A stretch of 64,000 bases of DNA from Betaproteobacteria bacterium. GTDB taxonomy: Bacteria > Pseudomonadota > Gammaproteobacteria > Burkholderiales > Rhodocyclaceae. This document shows, piece by piece, positions 1 to 10,132 of the stretch. Every line of letters starts with the position of its first letter. The first letter of the stretch is position 1. The translations under genes and the position numbers were made by a program. Under the pieces are notes generated by a model that worked only from the letters and a program-made list of their open reading frames with translations, made no database searches and had not been told where the DNA came from. The stretch spans positions 186,001 through 250,000 of the forward strand of contig JADJBM010000008.1 of assembly GCA_016703785.1 (NCBI GenBank). The letters run 5' to 3'.

Positions 1-465
1 GGCTTCCGCTGGGGTACCTCGATCCTGCCCGGCCAGGCCATCACCTTCGAGCACGTCATGGACCAGACGGCCATCACCTACCCCTACTCGACGCTCTCCG
101 ACATGAGCGGCGAGATGATCAAGAGCGTGCTGGAGGACGTCTGCGACAACCTCTTCAACGACGACCCCTACAAGCAGCAGGGCGGCGACATGGTGCGCGT
201 CGGCGGCATGAGCTACACCTGCAATCCGAACGCCGCCATCGGCCAGCGCATCACCGACATGCGCCTCGGCGGCAAACCGATCGAGGCCGGCAAGACCTAC
301 AAGGTGGCCGGCTGGGCACCGGTGGCCGAGGGCGCCAGCGGGGAGCCGATCTGGGACGTGGTGTCGAAGTGGCTGCGCGACAGGAAGGTCGTCGCGCCAC
401 GCAAGCTCAACAACCCGAAGCTCGTTGGCATGGGCGGCAACCCGGGACTGGTCGAGACCCGGTAA
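1..465 (+). CDS. soxB: SoxB C-terminal fragment, thiosulfate-oxidation sulfate thiol hydrolase (partial at window edge)
   Basis: The frame is open from base 1, so the gene starts upstream of the window; the last 154 residues are present. Segments such as MDQTAITYPYSTLSDMSGEM, the DVCDNLFNDDPYKQQGGDMV region and GGMSYTCNP are characteristic of the C-terminal 5'-nucleotidase domain of SoxB, the periplasmic di-manganese enzyme that releases sulfate from SoxY-bound sulfur in the Sox pathway. The metal-binding N-terminal domain lies outside. A strong inverted repeat follows the stop, so this is probably the end of a sox operon. Identification rests on recognised family sequence. Confidence 0.88.
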   Translation, partial: GFRWGTSILPGQAITFEHVMDQTAITYPYSTLSDMSGEMIKSVLEDVCDNLFNDDPYKQQGGDMVRVGGMSYTCNPNAAIGQRITDMRLGGKPIEAGKTYKVAGWAPVAEGASGEPIWDVVSKWLRDRKVVAPRKLNNPKLVGMGGNPGLVETR

Positions 466-488
466 CAAAGCCTAACAATCCCGCCAGG

Positions 489-536
489 CATGGCACGGTA
501 GAATTCGGCACACCATGCCGAATTCGCCGTGCCATG
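489..536. terminator. 22/21-bp inverted repeat after soxB, overlapping the next gene's ATG
   Basis: Arms at 489-510 and 516-536 pair over their whole length except for one bulge (TA on the left against C on the right), with a five-base loop. No T-tract follows, so it is not a classical intrinsic terminator. It probably ends or stabilises the sox transcript. The right arm contains the ATG assigned to the following TolC-family gene, so a folded mRNA would hide that start. Confidence 0.55.
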
Positions 537-2000
537 AAGACTAGTACCCTAAATTCAAAGGCGGGCACCAGTGCCAGCCCTTGGTTCTGTGGTGCTGACT
601 TTCCCGCCGCGCTGCGGCGCGGCGCCTGCATGATCGCGCTGCTGCCGGTCCTGGCGACTGCGCAATCATCCGACCCGTTCGGCACGCTGGCCGCCGTGCC
701 GCCCCTGACCGGCGTGCGCAGCACCGGGCCTGCGCCCTGCCAGCCGACCGAAACGGGACAGCCCCTCAATCTCATCGACGTCGTCGACCTGGCCCTGTGC
801 AACAACCCGCGCACGCGCGAAGCCTGGGCCTACGCGCGTGCGCAGGCCGCCCAGGTCGGCGTGGCGCAGGCCGCCTACCTGCCTTCCGTCTCGGCCAGCG
901 TCACGGCCAGCCGCAACCGCAGCGAGGCGACGCGCAACAACGACCCTTTCAGCCAACAGACCGCAGGCCTGAATCTTTCCTATGTGCTCTACGATTTCGG
1001 CGCGCGTGCCGCCAACCTGGAGAACGCCCGCCAGCTCTTTGCCGCCGCGGCCGCCTCGCGAGATGCCGCCGTGCAGAGCATTTTCCTCGCCGCCATGCAG
1101 GCCTTCTTCCTGCGCCACACCGCCGATGCCGTTCTGGAAGCCAGCCGGCAGTCGGAGAAGACCAGCCTGGAATCGTTCAATGCCGCCGAAGCCCGCTACC
1201 GGGTGGGCGCTGCCACGCCGGCCGACAGGCTCCAGGCGCGCACCGCCCATGCCCAGGCCGTGCTCAACCGCATCACCGCCGAGGGCGCCGTCAAGACGGC
1301 GCAGGGGCTGCTCGCCAATACGATCGGCGCGGATCCGACACGCAGTCCGACCCTGTCGCCGATGCCGCCCGCCGCGCCTGAATCGGGATTCGAGGCCGAT
1401 GTCGCGCAACTGATCGAGACGGCACGCCTTCGGCGACCCGACCTGGCTGCGGCGGAAGCCCAATTCCGCGCCGCCCAGGCCGGCATCGAATCGGCTCAGG
1501 CCAGCCACCTGCCGACACTCTCCCTCGGCGTGAACACTGCGCGCAGCCATCTCTCCGGCCAGCCGTCGATCGACAGTTCGAACATCGGCCTGACCCTCTC
1601 CATCCCGATCTTCAGCGGCTTTTCCACCACCTACAAGGTACTCACGGCCGAAGCCCAGGCTGATGTCCAGGCGGCGCGGCGCGACCAGGTTCGCTTGCAA
1701 GTCGGGCTCGACGTCTGGAACGCGTATGCCGCCCTGACCACCGCCACCCAGTCGGTGAAAAGTGCGGACGAACTGCTGGAAAGCGCGACGCTGTCGGAAC
1801 GGATGGCCGCCGGCCGCTACCAGGCGGGGGTGGGCAGCATCCTCGACCTGCTCACCGCGCAGACCGCACTGGCCAACGCGCGCCTGAGCCGCATCCAGGC
1901 GGGCTTCAACTGGTACACCGCCCGCGCCGGTCTGGCGCAAGCCATGGGCGCGCTCGACAGCAACCTGCTCGATGAACTTTCCGTCAAGAATCGGCCATGA
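534..2000 (+). CDS. TolC-family outer-membrane efflux protein
   Basis: This 488-residue protein would be the outer-membrane channel of a tripartite exporter. A signal-peptide-like stretch (RRGACMIALLPVLATAQS) is preceded by an unusually long n-region. The mature part shows the duplicated alpha-helical OEP pattern: NPRTREAWAYARAQAAQVG and AAYLPSVSAS in the first half, RRPDLAAAEAQFRAAQAGIE and SHLPTLSLG in the second, each followed by long amphipathic helices. ATG 534 lies inside an inverted repeat and has no clear ribosome site; ATG 630 would remove the basic n-region and is less likely. The stop overlaps the next ATG (ATGA), so it is co-translated with the MacA-like gene. Confidence 0.85.
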   Translation: MKTSTLNSKAGTSASPWFCGADFPAALRRGACMIALLPVLATAQSSDPFGTLAAVPPLTGVRSTGPAPCQPTETGQPLNLIDVVDLALCNNPRTREAWAYARAQAAQVGVAQAAYLPSVSASVTASRNRSEATRNNDPFSQQTAGLNLSYVLYDFGARAANLENARQLFAAAAASRDAAVQSIFLAAMQAFFLRHTADAVLEASRQSEKTSLESFNAAEARYRVGAATPADRLQARTAHAQAVLNRITAEGAVKTAQGLLANTIGADPTRSPTLSPMPPAAPESGFEADVAQLIETARLRRPDLAAAEAQFRAAQAGIESAQASHLPTLSLGVNTARSHLSGQPSIDSSNIGLTLSIPIFSGFSTTYKVLTAEAQADVQAARRDQVRLQVGLDVWNAYAALTTATQSVKSADELLESATLSERMAAGRYQAGVGSILDLLTAQTALANARLSRIQAGFNWYTARAGLAQAMGALDSNLLDELSVKNRP

Positions 2001-3222
2001 ACCGCACACTCAAATACGCCATCATCGCAGCCGCCGTACTCGGCACGGCAGCCGCCGGCTACTACGCCTATAGCATGAAGGAGGCGGCCAGCCCGGAGAA
2101 ACGCTACCGCTTCCAGGCGGTGGAAAAGGGCGACCTGACGCAGGCGGTCTCCGCCAACGGCACGCTCAACCCGGTGGTGCTGGTAAACGTCGGCACGCAG
2201 GTTTCCGGCACGGTGAGGAAGCTCTACGTCGACTTCAACGCGCAGGTAAAGGCCGGCCAGCCCTTGCTGGAGATCGACCAGTCCCTCCTCGCTGCACAGG
2301 CGCGCCAGAGCGAGGCCAGCCTGAAAAGCTCGGAAGCGGCGCTCGACCTGGCCGTCGCCAACGAGCAGCGAATGAAATCGCTGCTCGCCCAGGAATACGT
2401 TTCGCAGCAGGATTACGACGTCTCCCGGCAAGTGCTCAGATCGGCCCGGGCCGCCGTCGCCCAGGCACGTGCGCAGCGCGACAAGGATGGCGTCAACCTC
2501 GGCAACACGGTGATCCGCTCGCCCGTCTCCGGCGTGGTGGTCGACCGCCAGGTGGACATCGGTCAGACGGTGGCGGCCAGCTTCCAGACGCCGACCCTGT
2601 TCAAGATCGCGCAGGATCTGACCGAGATGCAGATCTACACCACCTTCGCCGAGGCGGACATCGGCAGCATCCGCGTCGACCAGCCGGTGCGCTTCAACGT
2701 CGATGCCTTTCCCAACCGCAATTTCCGCGGCAAGGTAAAGCAGATCCGCCTGAACCCGACCACGCAGCAGAACGTGGTGACCTACAACGTCGTGGTGGCG
2801 GTCGACAACCCCGAACAGATCCTCCTGCCCGGCATGACGGCCTACGTCAGCATCGCCGTCGCCCACCGCAAGGAGGCATTGATGGTACCGAATGCCGCGC
2901 TGCGCTTCCGCCCGGCGGATGTGGCCAAGCCGGCCGAGAACGGCGAGTCGAAAGCTGGTGCCCCGGAGGCAAGGACCGGCACCAGTCCCCCCAGGTCGGC
3001 GAAAAAGGACGGCAAGGGCAAGAAGGACACGTCCAGCGGCACGGTTCATGTGCTCGACCAGGCGAGCCTGAAGCCGGTCGCCGTGCAACTTGGCATCTCG
3101 GACGGTCGCAGCACGGAAATAGTCGGCGGCGAACTCAAGGCGGGCGACCGCATCGTCGTGGGCGAAGCGCTGCCTCAGGTCGACAACAAGGCAGGCAGTC
3201 CGGTGCGCATGAGGCTGTTCTG

Positions 3223-3223
<1 letters not shown>
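1997..3223 (+). CDS. macA: MacA-like periplasmic adaptor (HlyD/RND membrane-fusion family)
   Basis: 408 residues. An N-terminal membrane anchor (about residues 7-27) is followed by a biotinyl-lipoyl-like half motif (NVGTQVSGTVRKLYVDFNAQ), an alpha-helical hairpin (SLLAAQARQSEASLKSSEAA onwards), the second lipoyl half (NTVIRSPVSGVVVDRQVDIG) and a beta-barrel region. In MacAB-TolC pumps this protein bridges the MacB ABC transporter to TolC and stimulates its ATPase. A Lys/Pro-rich insert (about residues 315-350) precedes the membrane-proximal domain. It overlaps its neighbours on both sides by 1-4 bases. The substrate cannot be read from sequence; macrolide, lipopeptide or siderophore export are all known for the family. 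Confidence 0.86.
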
Positions 3224-3921
<698 letters not shown>

Positions 3922-3928
<7 letters not shown>

Positions 3929-5142
3929 GCGCCATGCTGCACGAAGCCTGGCAGGCGATGGGCGCCAATCGCTTGCGCACCCTGCTGACCATGCTCGGCA
4001 TGGTGATCGGCGTCGGCGCCGTCGTGCTGATGATGGCCATCGGCCAGGGCGCCCAGTATGCCGTGGCGCAAACCATCAACTCGATGGGCAGCAACATCTT
4101 CGTCGTCCTCTCCGGCTACACCTCGACGGGCGGCGTGCGCAGCGGCGGCGGCAGCGCGCCGACCCTCAATGTCGCCGACGCCGAGGCGATCGCTGAACTG
4201 GACGGCGTTGACACCGTCGCGCCCGTGCACTGGGGTTCGGTGCAGATGGTGCATGGCACGAACAACTGGAACGCCTGGGTGCACGGCACGACGCCGGCCT
4301 ATCTCGACGCGCGCTCCTGGCCACTGGCCGAAGGCGCCGCCTTCACCGACTCCGACGTGCGCGCCGCCACCCGCGTCGCCCTGATCGGCAAGACCACCGC
4401 GGAGAACCTCTTCGGCGAGGAGCCGCCGGTCGGCAAGACCTTCCGCATCGGCCAGGCGCCCTTCGTCGTGCTCGGCGTCATGGCGCCGAAGGGACAGAAC
4501 CTGGACGGACGCGACCAGGACGACCTCGTCGTCATGCCGCTCACGACGGCCCAGCGCAAGGTGTTCGGCACCGCCTTCAAGGGCTCGGTACGACAGATCC
4601 TGGTCAAGGCATCCTCCAGCGAAGCCATGCCGGCGCTGGAAAAGACCATCGAGGCGCTGCTGCGCCAGCGCCATCGGCTGCGCGAGGGCGTGGACAACGA
4701 CTTCACCCTGCGCAACCTCACCGCCGTGGCGGACACGGCGGCGGAAACCACCCGCGTCATGTCGATGCTGCTGGGCGCCATCGCCTCGGTCTCGCTGATC
4801 GTCGGCGGCATCGGCATCATGAACATCATGCTGGTCTCGGTCACCGAGCGCACGCGCGAGATCGGCATCCGCATGGCCATCGGCGCGCGCCAGCGCGACA
4901 TCCTGCTGCAGTTCCTGCTCGAGGCCATCATCATTTCGGTGATCGGCTGCCTGATCGGCCTGCTGCTCGGCATCGCCGGCGCGATCGCCGTCGGCAGCAT
5001 CGCGAAGTCCACCGTCGTCATCTCCGGCAGCGCCGCCCTGGCCGCCTTCGGCGTCGCCGCCGGCGTCGGCGTGTTCTTCGGCTACTACCCGGCGCACAAG
5101 GCGGCCCGGCTCGATCCCATCGAGGCGCTGCGCTACCAGTAA
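3922..5142 (+). CDS. macB: MacB-type ABC permease (FtsX family)
   Basis: 406 residues. An N-terminal membrane helix (LLTMLGMVIGVGAVVLMMAI) is followed by a large periplasmic domain (residues ~45-270) and three C-terminal helices with the FtsX signature (GGIGIMNIMLVSVTERTREI, GARQRDILLQFLLEAI). This four-helix mechanotransmission topology is that of MacB/LolCE. In E. coli MacB the ATPase is fused to the permease; here they are separate genes. GTG 3922 overlaps the ATPase stop region; ATG 3934 is an alternative. With the preceding TolC, MacA and ATPase genes it completes a full export system. Confidence 0.87.
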
Positions 5143-5407
5143 GTAAACGCCCGCCCCCCTTCGTCCCCCTCGCGGGGGGTTCTTGCCAGCGCGCTGCGCG
5201 CGGATATTACGGGGCTATCCATATTTGCGGTGTGCCGATTGCGGCTCCGCCGCGTGCCGCGTTTGCTTGTCCCACGGGGCTTTGCACTTCCTTCGGTCGG
5301 ATTTCCTTCGGTCAGGACGGCCCGGCGCAAACGCTACGCTGAAAAAAACGCCCGTCCCATGCCGTAAGAGGTGGAGGATGTTCTGATTGGGCGATAATGC
5401 CCGTCTC
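5143..5407. other. 265-bp intergenic region with GC-rich hairpin and short repeats
   Basis: No gene was found. A CCCCC-tcgc-GGGGG hairpin at about 5165-5178, 23 bases after the permease stop, could end the efflux transcript. It is followed by a palindromic GC tract (CGCGCTGCGCGC) and two copies of TTCCTTCGGTC about 15 bases apart near 5288-5313. Similar GC-rich hairpin segments occur before 21861. These look like a dispersed intergenic repeat rather than a promoter (inference). Confidence 0.4.
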
Positions 5408-6913
5408 ATGGCGGAAGAAATCGAAATCAAGCTGTCCCTGCCGGAATCGGCCCGGCGCGCCTTCCTGCGCCATCCGCTGCTGCAGAAGGCGCAGCGGCTC
5501 GGCACACGCAAGCTGGTCAACATCTATTACGACACACCGGATCTCGCGCTGCACCGCAAGGGCATCGCCCTGCGCACGCGCCGCCAGGGGCGCGCCTGGC
5601 TGCAGACGGTGAAATGCGCGGGAGTATCCGGCGGCGGCCTGTCGGCGCGGCCGGAATGGGAGCAGCCCTATGCCGGCCGCTTCGATTTTAGCCATGTCGA
5701 CGACCCGCAGGTGCGCGAGTTGCTCGAGCGCCACCGCCTCCAGTCGCACCTGACGCCGGCCTTCGAGACGACCTTCACGCGCATCACCTGGCGGCTGGCG
5801 CCGGCGCGCGGCACCACCGTCCTGCTCATGCTCGACCGCGGCCGCATCGCCGCCGGCAATGCCGAAGAGGCCCTCTCGGAAATCGAAATCGAGCTGGAAC
5901 GCGGCAGCACCGCCATGCTGTTCGGGATCGCCCAGGCGCTGGTCGCCGACCTGCCGCTGCGGCCTGCCCTCCTCAGCAAGGCCGAACGCGGCTACCGCCT
6001 GCGGCTGGGCACGCCGCTCACGCCCGTCAAGGCCGCGGCCTCCCCGCTGCGCTGCGGGCAAGACCCGTTGGAGGCTTTCCACGCCCTCGCGAGTGCCTGC
6101 CTGTTGCAGTTCCAGATGAACGAACTGGGCGCGACAGCGGGCGATCCGGAATTCATCCACCAGATGCGCGTGGCGCTGCGCCGCCTGCGCTCCGCCGTGC
6201 GCACCTTCCGGCCGCTGCTGCCAGCCGGGTTCGAGCAGTCCATCGTACCGCCGTTGCGTTCGCTGGCCCGTGCGCTGGGCGAGGCGCGCGACTGGGACGT
6301 GCTGGCCGAAGAGATCGTCGGCCCGGCCCGCAGCGCCTTCCCCGGGGATGCGCGACTGGCGATGCTGGAAGCGGCGGTCGGCCGCGCACGATTGCAGGCG
6401 CGGGAATCCGCGCAACGCGCCCTGGCCGCTCCGGCGCATGCCGTCTTCCTGCTCGACCTCGCCGCCCGACTGCAGGCCATCGATGGCTGCCCGGCAGAAA
6501 GGGAGTGTGATCTGGCGATGTTTGCCACCGGCCGCCTCAACCGCCTGCACAGGAAGGCGCTCGCCCTGGCCGCCGCCGCGCAGGCATCGGACCCGACCCG
6601 CCTGCATGCCCTGCGCATCGGCGTGAAGCGGCAGCGCTACGCCATCGAGTTCTTTGCCCCGCTCTATCCTGCCCGCGCGACGCGTACCGCACTGGCCTCA
6701 CTCACCGACCTGCAGGACACCCTCGGCGCGCTCAACGACCTGGCGCGTGCCGGCACCCTGCTGATGCAATGCGTGGATGACGATTCCGCCCTGCGCGAGG
6801 CGGTCAGCCTCGTCGGCGGCTGGCATGGCGCGCGTCACGCCGTCCTGCACAGGCTGACTTTGCAGGGCATCAAGCGACTGCGGAAAAGCAAACGGTTCTG
6901 GAAGGAAAGTTGA
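5408..6913 (+). CDS. CYTH-CHAD domain protein (triphosphate tunnel hydrolase-like)
   Basis: 501 residues. The N-terminus carries the ExExK metal/phosphate-binding signature (EEIEIKLSL), and residues ~1-200 form a CYTH domain, as in inorganic triphosphatases such as YgiF. Residues ~215-500 form a CHAD domain with its typical histidine- and arginine-rich helices (FIHQMRVALRRLRSAVR and LHALRIGVKRQRYAIEFF), a fold known to bind polyphosphate. ATG 5408 was preferred over an upstream in-frame TTG (5387) because homology begins at MAEEIEIK. The SixA-like gene follows two bases later. A role in polyphosphate or triphosphate metabolism is inferred. Confidence 0.85.
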   Translation: MAEEIEIKLSLPESARRAFLRHPLLQKAQRLGTRKLVNIYYDTPDLALHRKGIALRTRRQGRAWLQTVKCAGVSGGGLSARPEWEQPYAGRFDFSHVDDPQVRELLERHRLQSHLTPAFETTFTRITWRLAPARGTTVLLMLDRGRIAAGNAEEALSEIEIELERGSTAMLFGIAQALVADLPLRPALLSKAERGYRLRLGTPLTPVKAAASPLRCGQDPLEAFHALASACLLQFQMNELGATAGDPEFIHQMRVALRRLRSAVRTFRPLLPAGFEQSIVPPLRSLARALGEARDWDVLAEEIVGPARSAFPGDARLAMLEAAVGRARLQARESAQRALAAPAHAVFLLDLAARLQAIDGCPAERECDLAMFATGRLNRLHRKALALAAAAQASDPTRLHALRIGVKRQRYAIEFFAPLYPARATRTALASLTDLQDTLGALNDLARAGTLLMQCVDDDSALREAVSLVGGWHGARHAVLHRLTLQGIKRLRKSKRFWKES

Positions 6914-6914
6914 T

Positions 6915-7403
6915 ATGGCCGGTAAAACACTCCCTGCGGCGGATACGTCGATGGACCTGATTCTCTGGCGGCACGCCGAGGCGGAGGACGACGCGCCGGA
7001 TGCGAAGCGCAAGCTCACGCCGCGCGGCCACAAGCAGGCAAAGCAGATCGCGCGATGGCTGAAAAAACGCCTGCCGGCGGACGCACGCATCCTCGTCAGC
7101 CCTGCCGTGCGCGCCGTGCAGACGGCACAGGCATTGGAACTGCCTTATGAGGAAGTGCCCAAGCTCGGCACGGGGGCCAGTGCCAGCAGTCTCCTCGGCG
7201 CCGCCGGCTGGCCGCAGGCCGGCGGCACGGTCGTAGTGGTCGGCCACCAGCCGACGCTGGGCCGCGCGGCGGCGCTGCTGATGACAGGCGATGCCGCCGA
7301 CTGGAGCGTGCGCAAGGGCGCGCTGTGGTGGTTCACCTGCCGCATCCGCGGCAACAATTACGAAACCGTGCTGCGTGCGGTCATTGCCCCCGATCTGGTA
7401 TAA
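6915..7403 (+). CDS. sixA: SixA-type phosphohistidine phosphatase (histidine phosphatase superfamily)
   Basis: 162 residues with the catalytic RHG-like motif as WRHAEAEDDAPD, the second-strand motif LVSPAVRAVQTAQAL, and the late histidine in VVVVGHQPTLGRAAALLMTG. Length and motif spacing fit SixA, which removes phosphate from histidine phosphotransfer domains. The start at 6915 has a good AAGGA site; the family core begins at MDLILWRHAE (codon at 6951), which would give a shorter product. SixA-like enzymes are often found beside CHAD proteins, as here. Confidence 0.8.
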   Translation: MAGKTLPAADTSMDLILWRHAEAEDDAPDAKRKLTPRGHKQAKQIARWLKKRLPADARILVSPAVRAVQTAQALELPYEEVPKLGTGASASSLLGAAGWPQAGGTVVVVGHQPTLGRAAALLMTGDAADWSVRKGALWWFTCRIRGNNYETVLRAVIAPDLV

Positions 7404-7411
7404 ACGCCTGA

Positions 7412-8089
7412 ATGCACTGCGACATCCTCTTCGATCTCGACGGCACGCTGATCGACTCCTCGCCCGGCATCCTCGCCTCGTTCGCGCGCGTGCTGGCGGC
7501 ACATGGGCTGCAGGCCGCCGTGCCGCTCGAGGCCTCGCTCATCGGCCCGCCGCTGGCCGTGACGCTCAAGCACATCAGCGGCATCGAGGACGCGGCGCTG
7601 CTCGCCCGGCTCGCCGAGGCCTTCAAGCAGGATTACGACACGGCGGGCTACCGCGCCACGCTGGCCTTCGGCGGCGTCGCCGAAGGACTGGCGCGGCTGG
7701 CCGGCAACGGTGCGCGGCTTTTCATCGTCACCAACAAGCGCATGGTGCCGACGCTGAAGATCCTCGAAGCGCTCGGCCTGGCGCGGCATTTCGCCGGCAT
7801 TCACACGCGCGACGAGACCGTGCCGATGGCGCCCTCCAAGGCCGCCGTCACGCAGCGCGTCCTCGGCCGCTACGGCATCGACCCCGCGCGCGCCTGCTTC
7901 GTCGGCGACTCCGACGAGGATGCCGCCGCCGCGCGCGAAAACGGACTGCGCTTCATCCACGCCACCTACGGCTACGGCGCCGTCGGCATCCAGGGCCGCC
8001 CCGACGCCGTGCTCGACCAGTTCGCCCGCCTCCCCGACCTCGTCGCCGCGCTATCGCGCGAAGGCTGCGCCGCGCCTGCACGCCCATGA
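7412..8089 (+). CDS. HAD-superfamily phosphatase (phosphoglycolate phosphatase-like)
   Basis: 225 residues. All HAD motifs are visible: I DLDGTLID (nucleophile Asp and acid/base Asp), II IVTNK, III the Lys in APSKAAV, IV GDSDEDAAAA. A helical cap lies between motifs I and II, as in Gph-type enzymes. The stop overlaps the start of the Wzm-like permease (ATGA), so it is probably co-expressed with the glycan exporter, where a sugar-phosphate phosphatase role is possible. The substrate is not identifiable. Confidence 0.78.
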   Translation: MHCDILFDLDGTLIDSSPGILASFARVLAAHGLQAAVPLEASLIGPPLAVTLKHISGIEDAALLARLAEAFKQDYDTAGYRATLAFGGVAEGLARLAGNGARLFIVTNKRMVPTLKILEALGLARHFAGIHTRDETVPMAPSKAAVTQRVLGRYGIDPARACFVGDSDEDAAAARENGLRFIHATYGYGAVGIQGRPDAVLDQFARLPDLVAALSREGCAAPARP

Positions 8090-8895
8090 GCACGGTCACC
8101 TTCAACCCCCTCGCCATCGCCGCCGGCCTCGCCCGCCACCGCACCCTGCTCGGCCAGCTGGTCAAGCGCGATGTGCTGCTGCGCTACCGCGGCGCGCTGT
8201 TCGGCGTGCTGTGGATCTTCCTCAGCCCGCTGCTCATGCTGGCCATCTTCGCCTTCGTCTTCGGCCACATCTTCCAGGCGCGCTGGCCCAACCAGCCCGA
8301 CAGTTTGCCCTTCTGGCTGATGCTGTATGCCGGCCTGATCGTCTTCAACATCTTCGGCGAGACCGTCGGGCGCTCGCCCGCCGCGGTGCGCGGCTATCCG
8401 GCCTACGTCAAGAAGATCATCTTCCCGGTGGACGTCCTGCCGCTGGTACCGTTCGGCGCAGCGCTGGTGCATGCTGCCTTCAACTTCCTCATCCTCGCTG
8501 CGGCCCTGGCGTGGACCGGACACTTCTCCACCGGCCTCCTGCTCTTCCCGCTGCTGGTCGTGCCGGTGCTGCTGCTCGGCATCGGCGCCGCCTGGTTCCT
8601 CGCCGCCTGGGGCGTGTTCATCAAGGACATGACGCAGATCGTGCCGCTCTTCGTGCAGATGCTGCTATTCCTCTCGCCCGTCTTCTACCCCGCCTCCGCC
8701 GTGCCGCCGGGGCTGACTTTCATCTACAACGCCAATCCCATCGGCGCGGTGATCGAAGCGGCGCGCGCCGCCATGCTCGGCCAGCCCGTGCCGTGGGGCG
8801 CCTGGAGCGCCGCGCTCGTCCTGGGCGCGGCGGCAACGCTCCTCGGCCACGCCTTCTTCCAGCACAGCCGCGACGAGTTCGCCGATGCCCTCTGA
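8086..8895 (+). CDS. wzm: ABC-2 type polysaccharide export permease (Wzm-like)
   Basis: 269 residues with about six membrane helices. The N-terminal VKRDVLLRYRGALFGVLWIF and the motif SRRAA-like region at VGRSPAAVRGYPAYVKKIIF are typical of Wzm/KpsM/TagG permeases, which carry undecaprenyl-linked O-antigen or other glycans across the inner membrane. It overlaps the ATPase gene by 11 bases. Pairing with a Wzt-type ATPase indicates an ABC-transporter-dependent surface-glycan pathway rather than a Wzx/Wzy one. Confidence 0.88.
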   Translation: MSTVTFNPLAIAAGLARHRTLLGQLVKRDVLLRYRGALFGVLWIFLSPLLMLAIFAFVFGHIFQARWPNQPDSLPFWLMLYAGLIVFNIFGETVGRSPAAVRGYPAYVKKIIFPVDVLPLVPFGAALVHAAFNFLILAAALAWTGHFSTGLLLFPLLVVPVLLLGIGAAWFLAAWGVFIKDMTQIVPLFVQMLLFLSPVFYPASAVPPGLTFIYNANPIGAVIEAARAAMLGQPVPWGAWSAALVLGAAATLLGHAFFQHSRDEFADAL

Positions 8896-10132
8896 CGAGA
8901 TCGTCATTTCGGCGAGGAACCTCGCCAAGTCCTATCGCCTGTTCGGCCACCCCGGCGACCGCGTCAAGCAATTCCTCAGCCTCGGCCTGAAGCGCTACCA
9001 CAGGGAGTTCACCGCCCTGCGCGACGTCAGCTTCGACATCCGTCGCGGTGAGACCATCGGCATCATCGGACGCAACGGCTCGGGCAAGAGCACCCTGCTG
9101 CAGCTTGTCTGCGGCATCCTCAAGCCCAGCGCCGGAACGATCGCCGTGAACGGTCGCGTCTCCGCACTTTTGGAACTCGGCGCCGGCTTCAACCCCGAGT
9201 TCACCGGGCGCGAGAACGTCTACTTCCAGGGCGCGATCATGGGCCTGGGACGAGCGGAGATGGAGGCGCGTTTCGCGGCCATTGCCGCCTTCGCCGACAT
9301 CGGCGAATTCATCGACCAGCCGGTGCGGACCTACTCGAGCGGGATGTTCGTGCGGCTGGCGTTCGCGGTGGCGGTACATGTCGATCCGGATATCCTCCTT
9401 GTCGACGAGGCCCTTGCGGTGGGCGATCAGGTCTTCCAGCGCAAGTGCATCGACCACATGGAAATGCTCCATCGCGAACTCGGCGCAACAGTTCTGCTCG
9501 TCAGCCATAACATCCGCCAGGTCGAGCGGTTCTGCTCACGCGTCCTGCTCCTCGACCAGGGCAGGCTGACCTTCGAGGGGTCCGCCAACGAGGGCTGCAA
9601 CCTGTACTACCAGTCCACCGAGCAGGCTACTCAGGCCGGCACTGAGGCACGTGGGCGGCCCCTCGCACCCGATGTCTTCGACGGTCGCGTAACGGTGGAC
9701 AACGTCAACGTCGGCGACGGCAGCGCCATCGGCATGCACGACCCCCTCACGATCGAGGTCGAACTGGAACTGCATGAAGACATGAAGGGGCTGGAGGTCG
9801 TCGCAGGCATGCATACGCAGGACCTGATCTACGTCGCCCTGTCTAGCTCCGCCCAGAGGACCGCCCCCGCACCGATGCCTCGCGGCAGCCATCGCATCCG
9901 GATCCGCCTGCTCGACAACCTGCTGCGACCGGGCAACTACTGGATCGGCCTAGGCATCTACGACCAGATCGGCCGCCCGCTGTGGCGCGGCGACCATGTC
10001 TGCCCGTTCGCCGTCTCGGCGAAAAGCGTCGACATCACGCGCCTGCCGACGAGCGGACTGCTCGACCTGCCCTTCGAATGGGATTTCTTGCCCGCCGGGG
10101 AAGCCTCCGCGTCACGGCCGCAAAAAGGATGA
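8885..10132 (+). CDS. wzt: Polysaccharide ABC transporter ATPase with C-terminal glycan-binding domain (Wzt-like)
   Basis: 415 residues. Residues 1-245 are the nucleotide-binding domain: Walker A GRNGSGKST, signature YSSGMFVRLAFAVAV, Walker B PDILLVDEALAVGD, H-loop LLVSHN. The ~150-residue extension (from about 265) matches the Wzt C-terminal beta-sandwich that recognises a modified non-reducing end of the glycan. Its presence predicts that chain termination, for example by methylation, precedes export. The methyltransferases downstream are candidates. The stop overlaps the next ATG. Confidence 0.88.
   Translation: MPSDEIVISARNLAKSYRLFGHPGDRVKQFLSLGLKRYHREFTALRDVSFDIRRGETIGIIGRNGSGKSTLLQLVCGILKPSAGTIAVNGRVSALLELGAGFNPEFTGRENVYFQGAIMGLGRAEMEARFAAIAAFADIGEFIDQPVRTYSSGMFVRLAFAVAVHVDPDILLVDEALAVGDQVFQRKCIDHMEMLHRELGATVLLVSHNIRQVERFCSRVLLLDQGRLTFEGSANEGCNLYYQSTEQATQAGTEARGRPLAPDVFDGRVTVDNVNVGDGSAIGMHDPLTIEVELELHEDMKGLEVVAGMHTQDLIYVALSSSAQRTAPAPMPRGSHRIRIRLLDNLLRPGNYWIGLGIYDQIGRPLWRGDHVCPFAVSAKSVDITRLPTSGLLDLPFEWDFLPAGEASASRPQKG

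Noticed and set aside
5288..5313. Two copies of TTCCTTCGGTC suggesting a regulatory repeat
   Set aside because: Only two short copies, no dyad symmetry, and no promoter elements at a sensible distance; kept only as part of the intergenic description.
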